DNA from: Enoplosus armatus
Taxonomy: Eukaryota; Chordata; Actinopteri; Centrarchiformes; Enoplosidae
Direction: 5' to 3'
DNA length: 64,000 nucleotides
Assembly: GCF_043641665.1 (NCBI RefSeq)
Contig: NC_092190.1
Span: 19,705,548 to 19,769,547 of the forward strand
The notes under the pieces were generated by a model. The model was not told where the DNA came from. It was given only the letters and a program-made list of their open reading frames with translations, and ran no database searches. Positions within the stretch are counted from its first letter, which is position 1, and every line of letters starts with the position of its first letter. Of the stretch, positions 46,601 to 56,797 are shown piece after piece. Both the position numbers and the translations under genes were made by a program.

Positions 46601-49600
46601 GTTTATTTCAGGCCATCTCAATATGTTTTAAGTCATGCATAACCTCAGATGCTGTTGCTTGGAAAAGCTCCGGATATGATCACGAGTGGTAGCTCAGTCG
46701 GTGTGATGGAACAGCAGCAGATCAACAGCTGTCAAACTGGACTTTAGGATAGAAATGTGTGTGTATGGGCATACATGGGCCTAAATATGCAAGTATGGGC
46801 TTTGAGGCATTCAAGATGGCGATGTGGTAAAAGGAGTTAACTATCTTTGTTCTGACGTGTTGTTTTTTTCTGTCAGCATAAACAAACGAAAAGAATCCAA
46901 ACAGAGAAATTCTCGCAGTAATGAGATCAGCAGCTCCCTTTGTCTCGCTGTAGGGCTCTTAGTCTTTTTGAGTTTAGTTTCTTATGCATCTTGGCTGATG
47001 ATGATGATGATGATGAGAGAGTTAAACATACTATAAATAGATAGATAGTCTAATTCCACCTCTCTCACACACACAGAATCACACACATGTGCACAACACA
47101 CAAAGTGCACGGACCCCCCTGAAGCGAGCTGCTGGATGGGCTTGCACACAGAGAGGAGTGCATTCTGGGAGACGCCCCACAGAGAGATGGCAGCATGTGT
47201 CAGGTCAAAGGTCACCCACTGTCTACTTGACATGAAGATCAACCTCAAGTGTATTATCTTAGTCTAGTATATTATTTAACCAGACAAGTTGACAAAGAGC
47301 GTGTTTATATCTACAGAAGCAGCCTTAATGCGGTCAAGTGAAGTCAAGTAAAGTTCATTTATCCCTGTAACACATACTGTACAGCGTCTCAGAGGGCGTT
47401 ACTCCAAAACTCCTCCAGAAAAAAGACAGGCCTTGTGAGAGGCAGTTCAGAGCAAGAGATTCCCCCATCGAACTGGCGGTTTTGACAGTCAGCAGGTAAA
47501 ACACACAGAATACAACGATGAGTGTTATGATAGGTCCAATAAAGTCGATCCAGGACTGAGTCCAATATCAGTTCTTCTCCAAATCCCCGGTGGCAGACGG
47601 TGCCTACCTCCAAGCTCTTCATCCTCCAGCCTGCGAGGTGTATAGTGTGGGGATGTAGTCTGAGTGAGGCAATTTACAGCAATGCCTGCAGAATATTTTT
47701 TTATCAACATAATGAGGACATTTTGTTAATTAATATACAGTATCTTACATAGGGGTGAGGTTCGATAGCGTTTGATGAAATTCGAATGTGGTAGCAAATC
47801 CACTCATCACTTTCATAATTTGTAATAAGTTATAAATAACTGAAACTAAATCATCCCGCTGAGATCTATAATCACCTGTTGTTGGCCAGAGACACTCCAG
47901 TTTTTAGTAATTAACATTATTTAATTAAATACAACCTGAAAATGAAAGCGACGGTTCGTGCCAGCTATTAATGAGAAGCCTGCTAACGTTACCTGAATGT
48001 TTTCTACACTGGTCTTTAATAAAAAAATAACATGGGGGAATAAAAGGTTTGATGAGAGATTTGTTAGCGTCAGAGCTTAACTAATGCGGGTATTTTGCTG
48101 ACCAGAAACCAGATCCAAAATGGAACCAGCTATGAGAGCCCATCCCAAATCTTACAAGACACAAAATTAGTGTCTCTGGTGTCAAAGTCCAAAATGCAGC
48201 ACTTCCTTCACTCGAAAAAATGTTGTTCGTGTACACAATCAAGACAGCAACAAAAGCCAATTAGTATTAGGGACAAGGTTGAAGGAGGAGGTGGTAGTGG
48301 GACACGTCCCACATGGACACTGAGATAATGTCAGGTTGAAAGCCTCACTGCATTATTTTTAGTTTCAGCTCCAAATCGATATATGGTCGCAGGTGGAAAT
48401 GGGAAAATGTTCAGTCAATCATGACCTTTCCTCCAGATTAATCATGTACTGCCTCGCTGTGAGTGTGAAAAGACTCTGGTCTATTACATTGACTAAACAA
48501 GGAGAGACACATGTTTAAGCGGTGGGAAACGGCTACTCGTGTTGAGGACATATAACGATATTTCATTCTAATCCTTTTGCAAAGTCACAGGAGGGAAGAT
48601 TAGGCAGACGTGTTTTCTCTTTGTAACACAAATGTGTTTTTCCATTTGACTGCTGACAGATAAGTGTGCAGTTTCCACACCACCAGGAGCCACAGATATC
48701 TTCTGTTGCAGCTGCCTTCCCATGTCTTGTACTGGCAGCAATGCCTTTATTCAAAAAAGGAAAAAAAAACATAAAATCAAACTGGTTAGGATGTGGCAAC
48801 ACTTATTGTAGTGACCATATTTAGTAGGAACATGTTCAGTTAAAAAGGCGGTGCTTTCTTCATGTAATATTTCCAATATGTCAACTGTGTGCATTTGAAT
48901 GAAAAAGTAAATGGATAGGAACATAACTTCTCCGTAATATGTGACATTCATTTCACAGTATTTTCTGATTTCATTGGAAACTCTAAATCGTTTTGAGTTG
49001 TTGTTGTGGTCAGCATTGTTCATGGTCAATTTCCCATCCAGCCAAATGTGTTTAAATCTTGCAATGTCACTGAACACTATCTTCCTCTATTATTTTGTTT
49101 TGGTGCAGAGTTTATACCCTCACAGAAATCTGATCTGCAAAAAATGCAGCTCCCTCTGTGCTTGCTTTATGTCCGTGAATTTCACAAACATAACCACTTG
49201 ATGTTGATCTTTAATCGCCGTGTTTGATCGGAGTTGTGTCGACGCGAAGATAAACCTTTTCATCTGCTGTCCTCACAGCATGGGTTAGATCCTTTGTACG
49301 AAAGTAAACAAGTTATTTGTTTATGTTTTTACAAACTTCCATTTTATACAGTTTTTTTCCCCATCTTCAAAATGTCACCGCCTTTATATCTCTGTTTCTA
49401 CCTCCCCCTCTCCGCTCTGCACCAGAACATACATGCATAAACATGATGACATTAATGATTCCGAATGAGCGGGAAATACCAAACTGATCCATCCGAGTTG
49501 TAAGAGATCAAGAAGGAAGCTGCCAAAGGAGGGTATGAATAGAGAGGTATATGTATATGGCTGTATACAGACAAGACACATGAGAAACAGCAGGTTATAA

Positions 49601-51123
49601 AGAAAACAAGGGAGAGAGGGAGAGAGATGAGTGTTGTGAGAATAAGGGAGAAACACAAGAATAAAGTTGAAGAGAGGCATTCAAAATAAGTGGAGGCTGC
49701 AGGGAAACAGGAAGAGGAGAATTAGGAAGAAGTCATAAAAGAAGGATGAAGAGGGAGTGTGTTGTATTATGAAGTTAGTTACTCCTATGAAAGCATGTGC
49801 AATAATAAATGCCTTTGTTGCTGCCCAAACAAGAGAGGAGGTTCAGGGATGATTTTATTATTATTCAAATTATGTAATTAGTATTTTAAGGAAGTGAGCC
49901 TCTCTAATAAACTTGATTATCTAATTATTATGAGGCAAGGTTTGGTGATTGATATGTAAGCTTCTGGGGCTCAGACTGATCTCAGAACTCAGTTTCCCTC
50001 CTTTCTCTCATACAACTTCAGGTTACGTTCGAGTCAAAACTCACACTAGTAGTCTGGTTGTATGTGCTACCTCATGACAAGCTGAGATGTACAGGATTTT
50101 TGTGATGACGCAAAGAAATAAAATGAAATAAAAAAATAACATACACAGCAAAAGAAGATTTAATCCGTCAATTTTAGAGCTAAATGCAAATTCACTTTGA
50201 ATATGCATTTACATTAAAAAACACAAGATTTCCTAACTTGGCAATTGGCTGTGATTTTAAAACCCAAGCTGCTGACTGAAATATCTTAAAAGAACAGTTT
50301 GACATTTTGAAAAACATGCTTGTTTGCTTTCTTGCTGAGAGTTAGATGAAGAGAAGATCGATACTACTCCTATCTATACATACATCTTAGCTTAGCATGA
50401 AATCTGGAAACAGGTGGGAAAAAGCTAACTAGCTCTCTCTGTCACTGCTGGTGTTTTTTTTAAACTTTGGATGGGGCCAAGCTGTGAGAGTGTTTCCCCC
50501 TCCCTGAGTCTTTATGCTAAGCTAAGCTAATCGGCTTCAGGTTCAAACTTCATATATTGCTCTAATACACGAAAGTGGTCGATCTTCTTATCTAACTCTC
50601 AGCCAGAAAGCAAAATGTCAAACTCTTCCTTCAAGTGGATCATAAGGCATTATCTGATATCACATTCATGGTGGATTGTCTGCAATAACCATTGAAAATG
50701 CAATCAGTTTATCACTGAGGTTTTACCTCCGTGAAGTCTCGTTTTATCTTACCCTTTCCCAGCTGCATTCAGACCTTTCGACCTTGTCTCTCTACCAGCA
50801 CACTCAGTCCCAGAGTTAATAATGTCTAACGGACTCTTCTGCTCATTGAATTCACTGTAAACGTTCCAGTTCAGTTAGTCGTCCCTACCGTGTGTTTGTG
50901 TTTGTGTGTGTGTGTGTGTGTGTGCTGTTTTGGGGGTCTTGTAAGGCAATGATATATCTAACGCAGTGATAGCAGATGGTGTTTCAGTGTCATGTCCCAC
51001 AGATGGAGAAACATCTTAGATTGCAGAGACAACATTTAAGGTCATAGCTGCTTTCAATCCTAAGTGCTTTTCCGTGCTTTCACCATTCATAGCCTTTAAC
51101 CAGGCCAGGTCATTGACTGTCTA

Positions 51124-51161
<38 letters not shown>

Positions 51162-51465
51162 ACATAAAATGACAATGGAACTAAACATTTGTGTAGGTAG
51201 TTACTCACATCCCACCGGTTTACACTTTTTGAAATGATCAGAAAAACTTTTATTAGCTGAGTTTTCTGCCTTTTTCTCTCTTTCTGGCCACTCATCCACA
51301 CCCCCCCCCCCCCCCCTTTCATCCTGCAGTGTCTCAGTGTGTGTCAGCACTGGGGTGTGAACCCCACTATGAATTCGCCATTGAGGAGTTCTGCCTGGCC
51401 AAATTCAGACTGGACATGCAAGAGCTGGACCAGAGACACTGGTGTAGCTGGGAGGACACAGTCGA
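18016..51465 (+). CDS. ramp1: receptor activity-modifying protein (RAMP1-like), 5' part, 3' end outside window
   Basis: RAMPs are single-pass membrane partners of calcitonin-receptor-type GPCRs and set ligand choice (CGRP, adrenomedullin, amylin) and surface transport. Two exons are seen, 18016-18073 and 51330-51465, giving 64 codons plus two bases. Exon 2 has the RAMP pattern: Cys, 11 residues, CLAKFRLDM, then HWCSW and DTV. The segment most resembles RAMP1 (CLTQFQVDM and LWCDWGRTI from memory) rather than RAMP2 or RAMP3. Fish carry extra RAMP1-related paralogues (RAMP4 in fugu), so the exact paralogue is unsettled. The final exon, with the remaining Cys, the WPN motif, the membrane helix and the tail, was looked for between 51.5 and 64 kb and not found. 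The gene is divergent from map3k19. Confidence 0.75.
19509..19650 (+). repeat. possible tRNA-derived SINE remnant
   Basis: CTCAGCTGGTAAAGACAT resembles a tRNA A-box region. It is followed by a pyrimidine-rich stretch ending CTGCTGCATG, as in common fish tRNA-derived SINE bodies. No convincing B box is left. Tentative. Confidence 0.3.
19903..19929. repeat. (CA)n microsatellite
   Basis: Perfect 27-base CA run in ramp intron 1. Confidence 0.95.
20477..20514. repeat. (CA)19 microsatellite
   Basis: Perfect 38-base CA run in ramp intron 1. Confidence 0.97.
20800..21337. mobile_element. MITE-like element, family A, long copy
   Basis: From about 20.93 kb it aligns by eye with the element at 23.0-23.4 kb (shared words include AACATTAGCATT, CCAATATTCACT, CTAACTTG). 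It ends GTAGAGCAGCTTTAAG, the family A terminus. The left end is not clear and may include a second, nested repeat. No coding capacity. Confidence 0.5.
22055..22086. repeat. (GA)n microsatellite
   Basis: Perfect 32-base AG/GA run. Confidence 0.96.
23003..23400. mobile_element. MITE-like element, family A, complete-looking copy
   Basis: Starts TTAAAGCAGTATTAATTGA and ends TGATTAGTGCAGCTTTAAA, which are imperfect inverted repeats of each other. About 400 bases, no coding capacity. It shares its inner part with the copy at 20.9-21.3 kb and its termini with the short copy at 10.95 kb. Probably a non-autonomous DNA transposon. Confidence 0.6.
24600..24770 (+). repeat. interspersed fish repeat fragment
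   Basis: Contains CCACTTTGGTCCAGACTGAA, a TATCT...ATTGGATTGCCAT stretch and CATTCATGGTCCCCAG. I recognise this combination as a high-copy repeat in many perciform-like fish genomes; this is memory, not a search. The overlapping 139-codon open frame is a by-product. Confidence 0.5.
25180..25330 (-). repeat. possible tRNA-like SINE fragment
   Basis: On the minus strand GGTCACTAGTTCAAATCCCT resembles a tRNA T-arm with a B box (GTTCAAATCC). No A box or acceptor stem can be seen, so it is not a functional tRNA gene. Confidence 0.25.
28257..28438. repeat. small tandem duplications
   Basis: Two nested pairs. AACACATTATGTCAGAT occurs twice within 28257-28310. A unit of about 48 bases (GGTCAT...GGACAGTAGA...ATTTCATTCTC) occurs at 28336-28383 and 28391-28438 with about 10% difference. 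This is local duplication without coding content. Confidence 0.75.
29070..29360. repeat. low-complexity repeat with recurrent GACTTGA/GACTCGAG words
   Basis: Short words such as TTGACTTGAG, TTGGACTCAAG and TTTGACTCGAG recur. I associate this style with a common fish dispersed repeat. Boundaries are approximate. Confidence 0.35.
35266..35595 (-). pseudogene. Tc1/mariner-like transposase, C-terminal remnant
   Basis: The minus-strand frame ends [20 protein letters not shown] and then GGATSY, the typical end of Tc1-like transposases. A second frame just upstream (about 35440-35480) has DLNPTEPIQ, the motif that carries the last catalytic Glu of the DDE triad. The two motifs are in different frames, so a frameshift near 35.41 kb breaks the gene. 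The N-terminal half is missing. A dead transposon in ramp intron 1. Confidence 0.7.
36108..36151. repeat. (CA)22 microsatellite
   Basis: Perfect 44-base CA run in ramp intron 1. Confidence 0.97.
37558..37600. repeat. compound (CT)n(CA)n microsatellite
   Basis: A CT run from 37558 to 37582 passes directly into a CA run to 37600. Confidence 0.96.
38138..38157 (+). mobile_element. possible left terminus of the hAT element
   Basis: CAGTGTCTCAACCTTTTG resembles the Charlie-type hAT terminus CAGTGGTTCTCAACCTTTTT with a two-base gap. It lies about 600 bases before the first transposase-like codons. No matching right terminus was found, so this is tentative. Confidence 0.3.
38733..39862 (+). pseudogene. 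hAT-family transposase (ZBED/Charlie-like), multiply broken
   Basis: Segments in several frames follow the order of a hAT transposase. At 38.73-39.10 kb is a frame with a [15 protein letters not shown] block (the TRWNS motif). Next come [15 protein letters not shown] (about 39.12 kb) and [16 protein letters not shown] (39.23 kb). At 39.76-39.86 kb is the dimerisation-region signature [20 protein letters not shown]. Frameshifts and stops separate the pieces, so it makes no full protein. Same orientation as ramp. Confidence 0.75.
39949..39976. repeat. (CA)n microsatellite
   Basis: Perfect 28-base AC run just 3' of the hAT remnant. Confidence 0.95.
41698..41735 (+). repeat. (TCAAG)n head of a dispersed fish repeat
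   Basis: Reads TCAAGTCAAGTCAAGTCAAT followed by TTTATTTG. This head is common in dispersed teleost repeats. A related, more diverged head lies at 47333-47365. Confidence 0.5.
42277..42812. mobile_element. MITE-like element, family B, diverged copy
   Basis: Left end AACAGTTTGACCTGTTGGGAA and right end TTTCCCAAAATCTTGAGAC are diverged inverted repeats. The interior carries TTAGCTTAGCTTAGCAC and GGAAGCAGGGGGAAACAG, shared in degenerate form with the copy at 50.3 kb. About 535 bases, no coding capacity. Confidence 0.55.
45021..45228. repeat. imperfect tandem duplication, unit about 95-113 bases
   Basis: Two units, about 45021-45115 and 45116-45228, share AGCAAACT, GTCC, TTTCCTTA, AAGATCAG, GCAAAGAGCG and CCAGACA in the same order. 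The second carries a short insertion. No coding meaning is apparent. Confidence 0.65.
46684..46710 (+). repeat. possible tRNA-derived SINE head (A box)
   Basis: GTGGTAGCTCAGTCGGTGTG contains TAGCTCAGTCGG, a perfect match to the Pol III A-box consensus. No B box follows in the expected window, so at most this is a truncated SINE. Confidence 0.3.
46995..47052. repeat. (GAT)n and (ATAG)n short repeats
   Basis: A (GAT)n run at about 46997-47016 is followed by a short ATAG tetranucleotide run at 47035-47049. Confidence 0.85.
50286..50634. mobile_element. MITE-like element, family B, with long inverted termini
   Basis: Ends are near-perfect inverted repeats over about 65 bases. Both arms carry AGTTTGACATTTTG and, further in, GCTGAGAGTTAGAT and AAGATCGA. 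The left arm has an extra 17 bases between these blocks. The interior has TTAGCTTAGCAT like the copy at 42.3 kb. No coding capacity. A clear non-autonomous DNA element or foldback element. Confidence 0.75.
50898..50924. repeat. (TG)n microsatellite
   Basis: TG-rich run, pure from about 50905. Confidence 0.85.
51126..51159. repeat. (CA)17 microsatellite upstream of ramp exon 2
   Basis: Perfect 34-base run, 170 bases before the exon 2 acceptor. Confidence 0.97.
51301..51316 (+). repeat. poly-C run in the ramp exon 2 acceptor
   Basis: Sixteen C residues, then TTTCATCCTGCAG and the exon. The run forms most of the pyrimidine tract. Confidence 0.95.
51330..51465 (+). CDS. ramp1: RAMP1-like, exon 2: N-terminal ectodomain
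   Basis: 136 bases between cctgcag|TGTCTC and GTCGA|gtgagt. It takes one base from exon 1 and leaves two, the phase I recall for the human RAMP1 exon 2/3 junction. The product reads [20 protein letters not shown], then [18 protein letters not shown] and SWEDTV. Cys at the first, second and third family positions are present, with 16 residues between the second and third as in human RAMP1. Between the first and second there are 11 instead of 12. One further Cys lies at the signal-peptide end. Confidence 0.85.
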
Positions 51466-51476
51466 GTGAGTAGGAT

Positions 51477-51478
<2 letters not shown>

Positions 51479-51517
<39 letters not shown>
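51479..51517. repeat. (CA)19 microsatellite just after ramp exon 2 donor
   Basis: Perfect 39-base AC run starting 13 bases into the intron, followed by a short (AG)n. Confidence 0.97.
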
Positions 51518-51519
<2 letters not shown>

Positions 51520-54500
51520 GAGAGAGAGAAACACATCCAAGCACAAATGCAAACAGATTTACATTAGCACAAATACAAACAACACATAATGAGCTTCATA
51601 TTTTATCCTCTTTGTTCCTTTTAATGCAATAAGAACATTAAACCCCTGAAATGCGATTGTAACGTGTTCCCTAACTGCCCATGGCACAATTATCTCCACA
51701 CGGCACAAAAATGAGACAACAGAGAAAGAGAGTGAGTGGAGAGAATGGAGGGGGGATGAGAGGAACATCCAGAGACAGTTAGTGTAGAGAACAAAAGCTC
51801 TCGCCTTTGGCAACAGAGATCTTTTGTGCGTGTACAAATATTATCTTTGCACTCCCTTTAAAGATGTCTGGCGCCACAGGTTTTCACAATTGCTCGTATG
51901 ATTTGAGTGCCAGTTATTGGCATCATTTAGCACAATTAAATAAATGCGTAAATACCACCCCCCACTTGACTGTCAATTTAAAATTGTGCATCAACCTGTT
52001 TTTTTATTCAAACAACAAAACCCCTGTCCTGAATTATCTGGGTATAATATTGTACTACCTCCCTCCTTGAGGGACCACCGAAAACTCACAACTCCCCCAC
52101 TATCACCAACCTGAGAAGGGAAACCCAATTAAGCAAGTTTCCATTAGGTCTGACCTTTGACTGGGTTGTTCTCATCTCATGAGCAGCATTGTCTCTGTTC
52201 TCATGAGAAGTACGAGCTGTTGCTCTTTTTATACAGCTTTCGGGCCAACTATGTCAGAGTAAGTTTGGAAAAACCAAGCTGCAAGCTTCATTTGTCTGAA
52301 GCAGAAGTGTTTCTTAAATAGTAAGTCAGCCAGTACTTTGCACTAAGTAATCTAAATATAAATAGTCTATTATTTCTCTTAAGTGGATAAAATCATCTTG
52401 TGTAGAGATGAGTGTAAGTTTGGAATATATGGATATATATGGAATTCACTGCACATTATATTCTGTATCTACTGTATTTTGCAGTGTTTGTGTCTACCTG
52501 GCCTGGGTTTGCAGATTGAAAGTACAACAGCTAGTAGCTAAACTGGTTTAAAGCCTCTCCTCTTATTGCTTGAGATTAAAGTTTTCTCATGGTGCCTAAC
52601 AATAAATCCTGTTCAAAAGATATTGCGGTCTGAGTTGTGGAAGAAGTTGCTTTAATTTTGTAGGCCAGCACAGAGTTTGGTCTACAGTATTGTTATCTAC
52701 AGAGTACTATTTTTTGTCTCAAACCTCCTCACAGAAAACTGAAAAAAGCAGGAAAAGAAAAAAAGAAAGGAAGTGAAGGAAAGATTGAAATGTCAAAAAT
52801 GGTTCAGCTGAGTAGAAAAGGTCAAGTATCAGGACAGTTGCTCCCCCTTCGAGGAAAAGCTGCATCCTGGCCAAGATGCCACTGGGGATTTCTAATTCAG
52901 TTCAAATGACATTTGGTGTCTGTGTACGTGTCTGTGTGTGTGTCCTCTACTACAGTATACCTCCTTCCATTATGCTTTACAAGCCTTCACACAGAAAGTG
53001 ACTTTGCATGACTGCCCTTGTTCTGCATCTTCTTCGCTGAAAAGGGGGGCCACCATGAGCCTCCTGCACCATATTAGAAAGGTTTTCATTTGCTTTATCT
53101 CATCCCACTTTACTTCTGATGTTGATATAATATACAGTATACAGCTGTCTCACAGATACCAATGCAAAGATATAGCTGACAATCTTTGAGTGAATGTCAG
53201 CTGTTTCAGACTATTTCATGTATGTTTTTCTTCCTTCCAGGTAGCCCTTGTTTTCCATTCATTTCCAAACAGTATGATCCATTAGGAGACTCCTGAAACT
53301 TGCTTGAGTTGTGTACTCTATTACAGTTACTCCTAACATCAAGTCCGCATTAATTTTCGTCGATAATGTTGTATATTAATGCAGTTTGGGTGCAGATTTA
53401 TTTTAAAAATCTGGCCTGGAGTATTACTCAAGCAAGCTTCACGAGATCTTCACATTTTAAGTATGGAAATCAATGCAGTGAAACGCAAAAAGCTAAAATG
53501 TGCAAAATCACCGGTATGGTCTTTTCAGCTGCAGATAAGTGTCAATGCGTTTCATCATTTCACTCCAACTGTGCTGCTTACCATAACAGGCAATTGTTTA
53601 CATGCAATATGCGTGACTCAAAATCATAAGCTCCAATATCAGTGCACACCTAATGCATACTAATTGATGTTCAACTGTTTACTGCTGGATGTGCAGCTCA
53701 ATGAATCAATATAACATGTACTTTCAGGCTTGTCAAATTACTTCCAGCAACTCCACCCAAGTAGGCGACACTGCAACACAAATGGCAGTCACCTTAACCA
53801 CTTCTGAAAAGCTTTTAAAAAGCCTGTGTAGTCATTTTACCCTGACAGAGGGTAGAAAGACCCTCTTAGCAATCCTTGGGAAAAAAAGTAAAACAGACAA
53901 CCTTACAGACAGCGTAAAAGACAGTGACATGTGTTTGTCCACACAGGATGGTATCAGGAAAAGGGAACTGTCTCTGGGCACAGGAAGTGGCTGGGGCACA
54001 GTCAACCTGTTGACACTGTGATCTTTAATTGAGACTAATCCAATTATTCTGATACTGGCTCTGCTGTGAAGAAAAACATGTGGGGTTTGCTAATAAACTT
54101 ACGGGTGCACGCGTTTGATGGTGAGTGTAGTTGTGTGATAATTCAGAGACGAATCTTGTTGCAATTAATCATTTTGGTCTGGTAGCGCCCAGATATATAC
54201 AAGACACTTAGCAGATGGAAAATAAGACAAGTCTGCTAATGCAGATGGAAGGCAGAAGGAAAAACATTGACGTCCAGCTGGAGAGAGGAATGATAACACG
54301 TCACCATCTAGGTTCAATTTGAACATTTTCCAGCATGTTGCTTTTAGATATTAAAGCACTCGGGGGCCGGATTTTAAACACTCATCTGACACTTGTCTCC
54401 AGACCACATAAACAAATAGATGCATAAAATATTATTAACTTAATGAATTAATTAATGATTATAAATGTGCTAATATAGTTAATTATTTGTTTTTTTTTCT

Positions 54501-56722
54501 CACTGCTGACTATTATTTTTCAAACCTCTCACAGTTCTGCCTCTTAATTAGGCCAAATGGCATTACTCTGTGGTTAATCAGGACATGGCCCTGCTGATGC
54601 TGCATGAACAGTCGCCCTCAGCACAAACCATTTATATCAGATTAGTCAACAGAAGCAGTGCCATTATACAGAACAAGCTGAGGTGTGGTGAGGAAGCAGC
54701 TATCACACGGTTTGAGCTCTGCTCATTTAACTTAACTTTTTCATTTATAGCCAGACTTGACACACAGTGCCCAACCACACAGGTGCTAACAAGCCAACAG
54801 TTTACCACAGCCTTAATCATAAACCTTTATTTCCCTCTCTTAATTTCACTTTCCATCTTTCACTTCCATCATGCTTTTTTTTTTCTCATCTAGCCATTAA
54901 ATCTCTCTAAAAGTTCTGATACCTTTTGGTGCCCTGGAGCCCCTATGTGAGGTCAGGGTGCCATAGACTCCTCAATAAAACACATGTCACCTACGTCACT
55001 GCCAACATTGGGAGGATGTGCAGAGATTTAGTCTGAAAGTTTGTAAAGGCTCCTTTGTGGCCAAGGAAAGTGTACAAGTTGTAGTTATTTCACCTTAAAG
55101 AAACCATGTAGTGGAAAATGGACTGGTATAAACTGAAATTTAGGTGAAAAAACCCCCCCTGATAAGGTAGAATAATTATAATACAGCTGGAGAGAAAAGT
55201 AGGAAATGATAAAGGATGTGGTATTCAGCTGTCATGTCCGATTACTCAGTGCCAACGGCATCTCTGAACAAAGAAAGTAACAATATAATTGCTTCAAGCC
55301 GATGGGCATAACTGCAATTATTACATGTCTGAGACTTTACAGTGATCTTTTCTGCAGCCATCGTAACAGAAAAGGCCTTCTGGGGCAAGAATCTGTGTCT
55401 AAATCCAATGATCCAATGAGCGATTACAAAATACAACTTAATCATAGCTGTTTACCCTCATGAAGACATTAACAGAACGTCAAATTAACGCTAACATCCA
55501 ACTGAAATCACTATTAGTCATTCCTTTGCGCAGTCCAAAATCATGTCAAAGTATACTGAATGTGTTGTTTAAGGGCCTCTGGAGATAAATTAGACATCAT
55601 TCTTTATCCTCTGAGCCTCTGGGTGGGTGGGCAGGTGTATGTGTTTGATTGACAGCTGAGCAGGAAGGGACCTTCCTGTTACAACTGCAGCTTACAACCT
55701 AAGAACAGACAGCCTTTGTTTAATAGCTTGTTCAGCAAGACAATGAGTAACACAAGACATGTGTCCACGCTCATAGATGAGAGACTTTAAAGCTAATGTG
55801 GTTTGCAGTCCAAAGTCTGTGTCTCTTTTTGTGTTTTGTCGCAACCGAACAACCAAAACAGACACTTGTTAGCACATAAATGCTAGCCTTAAGCTTTAAA
55901 TATGTCATGCTTTAAAACAAAACTGCTATGTCACTTTTAAAAGAAGAAATAATACTTTATTCCTTTTACAAATACAAAGTCAATTTATGACAAACAAAAT
56001 AACTGCTTAATTCAGTACACTCAGGGGTTTTTATGAGTCTTTTTTTCTTATACGTCGACTTGTCATTAAGATAGATGTTTTACAAAGTCCCCACTATTGT
56101 AAAACATAATTTCCCGTTAAACTACAACAACATCCCAGTAATCGGTGAATTGTCTGCAAATAGAATAAATTGAAACTAAGAATATGACCATACTCCTTAA
56201 ATGAACGGGGGATTTTTCAGTTTGAGATATGAGAGAAATAAATATATAATGGTGGAGCTCCACAACAACACTAATATGCATTTGATGTAAAAAGAAAAGT
56301 TTAGCTGCCCTCCTCCTATTTCTCAAAACTTTTACATCAACAACTTGAGATAATCCGCTGCGTATGAATATGTATGGAGTCCATTAACTGCCTTTGCTTT
56401 AGTCAATCCATCTGCCAACCTCAGTAGCACAAGGCCCTGTAGGCTGTATCTGCTCATCCATCCGCTCTGTCTGTTGGGTTAGCCGGCTAATCGTGGCTCG
56501 TTATTACATTACTGTCAGCGTGGCAGTAGCTTAGCATAACTCCTCTAGCATTAGGCATACTTCATGAACACTGCAAAAACAACTTAAGCTTTCTTTAATT
56601 TTAGTTTTCGTTTGCTTCTCCAAAGAGATGTTTTAGCCAAAAAGTGATATGTTTTCTTCTGCTTATTAATCCCTGTAGCCTAGATGTATGCCTTTAAAGT
56701 CTCTTTAAAAGTCTCAGTTTTT

Positions 56723-56797
56723 TTCTTTTTCTGAACATTAACACAGTGTGATGTGCTACGCTCCTTTCACATACTGTGTTAATGTTCAGAAAGGGAG
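56723..56797. repeat. perfect inverted repeat, miRNA-precursor-like hairpin
   Basis: Arms 56728-56747 and 56773-56792 are perfectly complementary over 20 bases (right arm starts ACTGTGTTAATGTTC). Allowing G-U pairs the stem reaches about 25 pairs, with a 25-base loop. The size and shape suit a pre-miRNA, but I recognise no known miRNA and a small foldback repeat is equally possible. Confidence 0.55.

Larger units (their letters stand above)
18074..51329 (+). other. ramp intron 1 (33.3 kb)
   Basis: Large intron without a supported gene. It holds microsatellites (19.9, 20.5, 22.1, 36.1, 37.6, 39.9, 51.1 kb), MITE-like elements of two families (20.8-23.4 kb, 42.3 kb, 50.3 kb), a known-looking fish repeat at 24.6 kb, a Tc1-like transposase tail at 35.3-35.6 kb, a decayed hAT element at about 38.1-40.0 kb, and small tandem duplications at 28.3 and 45.1 kb. 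The remaining sequence is AT-rich and unannotatable by eye. Confidence 0.6.
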
